Part shown: in pieces, positions 6,038 through 6,305 of the stretch
Numbering within the stretch: the first letter of the stretch is position 1
Layout of the letters: the number at the start of each line of letters is the position of its first letter
Source of the DNA: Planococcus sp. (in: firmicutes)
GTDB lineage: Bacteria; Bacillota; Bacilli; Bacillales_A; Planococcaceae
DNA: 6,305 bases
Reading direction: 5' to 3'
NCBI GenBank assembly: GCA_030147455.1
Contig: JASKZU010000182.1
Coordinates: 1-6,305 of the forward strand
Translations under genes and position numbers: made by a program
Notes under the pieces: model-generated
The model's input: only the letters and a program-made list of their open reading frames with translations
Told to the model about the DNA's origin: nothing
Database searches by the model: none

Positions 6038-6084
6038 TCAGACAGCTTCTCTTGATTGCCTGCTGCGGAAAAGAGGGATGCCCA

Positions 6085-6305
6085 CTGAAACTTTCTCCGC
6101 AATTCGCCAAGCATAGCCGCTTCATCCTTCCGGCGGCCGTTGTACTGGCTCTTCTTTATTTTTTTCTTCTGCGATCTCCCGCACCACCGGAAACACTTGC
6201 GGACTTGGCTTCTGAACAAGCTGAACCCGAGTCTTTTGCTATGGCCGATGAACAACCGGCGCTTCCCGCTACAATTATGATTGATGTCAAAGGTGCTGTT
6301 AAAAA
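6085..6305 (+). CDS. comEA: Competence protein ComEA, N-terminal part, cut by window edge
   Basis: The first 73 codons are present. ComEA is a membrane-anchored receptor that binds double-stranded DNA outside the cell and passes it to the ComEC channel. Seen: a short basic N-terminus (K2, K9, R12), one membrane segment at about 13-29 (FILPAAVVLALLYFFLL), a Pro/Glu/Ala-rich linker (31-62), then IMIDVKGAVK (64-73), which matches the start of the ComEA SLBB domain (IVIDIKGAV in B. subtilis). The helix-hairpin-helix DNA-binding part is beyond the edge. No ATG or GTG is available in frame upstream of the membrane segment. CTG 6085, with GAGGG (6073-6077) 7 bases upstream, is the best start; TTG 6052 lacks a ribosome binding site. 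A stop at 6034-6036 bounds the frame. Identity is firm; the start is uncertain. Confidence 0.88.
   Translation, partial: MKLSPQFAKHSRFILPAAVVLALLYFFLLRSPAPPETLADLASEQAEPESFAMADEQPALPATIMIDVKGAVK

Noticed and set aside
6022..6255. Minus-strand open frame opposite comEA
   Set aside because: It lies opposite the clear ComEA membrane segment and SLBB start, overlaps the promoter and has no resemblance to comER.

Overview
The window is an ordinary, compact stretch of chromosome from a low-to-mid GC Bacillota, most likely Bacillales. Protein similarity and gene order both match the Bacillus subtilis block yqeG-yqeH-aroE-yqeI-nadD-yqeK-rsfS(yqeL)-yqeM followed by comEA. The moderate GC, frequent TTG/GTG starts and sequence divergence from B. 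subtilis would suit a Planococcaceae-like genus, but that placement is an inference from memory and not a measured result.

Layout. Positions 1-137 (minus strand) hold the first 45 codons of a probable phosphatidylserine synthase gene (pssA). It is divergent from psd (227-1000, plus strand), the phosphatidylserine decarboxylase that acts next in phosphatidylethanolamine synthesis; an 89-base region between the two starts carries their promoters. From 1040 to 5977 eight genes run on the plus strand almost without gaps: yqeG (HAD phosphatase), yqeH (circularly permuted ribosome-assembly GTPase), aroE (shikimate dehydrogenase), yhbY/yqeI (CRM RNA-binding protein), nadD (NAD biosynthesis), yqeK (HD-domain Ap4A hydrolase), rsfS (ribosome silencing factor) and yqeM (SAM methyltransferase). 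Six of the seven junctions overlap (4, 14, 4, 32, 4 and 4 bases) and the seventh is an 11-base gap carrying a Shine-Dalgarno sequence, so translational coupling is likely. A perfect 12-bp hairpin with a T run, which contains the yqeM stop codon, ends the operon at about 5998. The window closes with a separate promoter and the 5' end of comEA, the membrane DNA receptor for transformation, apparently starting at a CTG codon.

How the genes fit together. One end is phospholipid synthesis (pssA, psd and possibly yqeG, whose family includes phosphatidylglycerophosphate phosphatases). The central operon combines ribosome assembly and silencing (yqeH, yhbY, rsfS) with cofactor and nucleotide housekeeping (nadD, yqeK), one shikimate-pathway step (aroE) and a methyltransferase of unknown substrate (yqeM). 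The competence operon begins after the terminator.

I found no mobile element, CRISPR array, tRNA/rRNA, riboswitch or novel system. The points most worth a second look are the pssA/psd pair beside yqeG, the unusual start and leader of comEA, and the absence of comER from its B. subtilis position.
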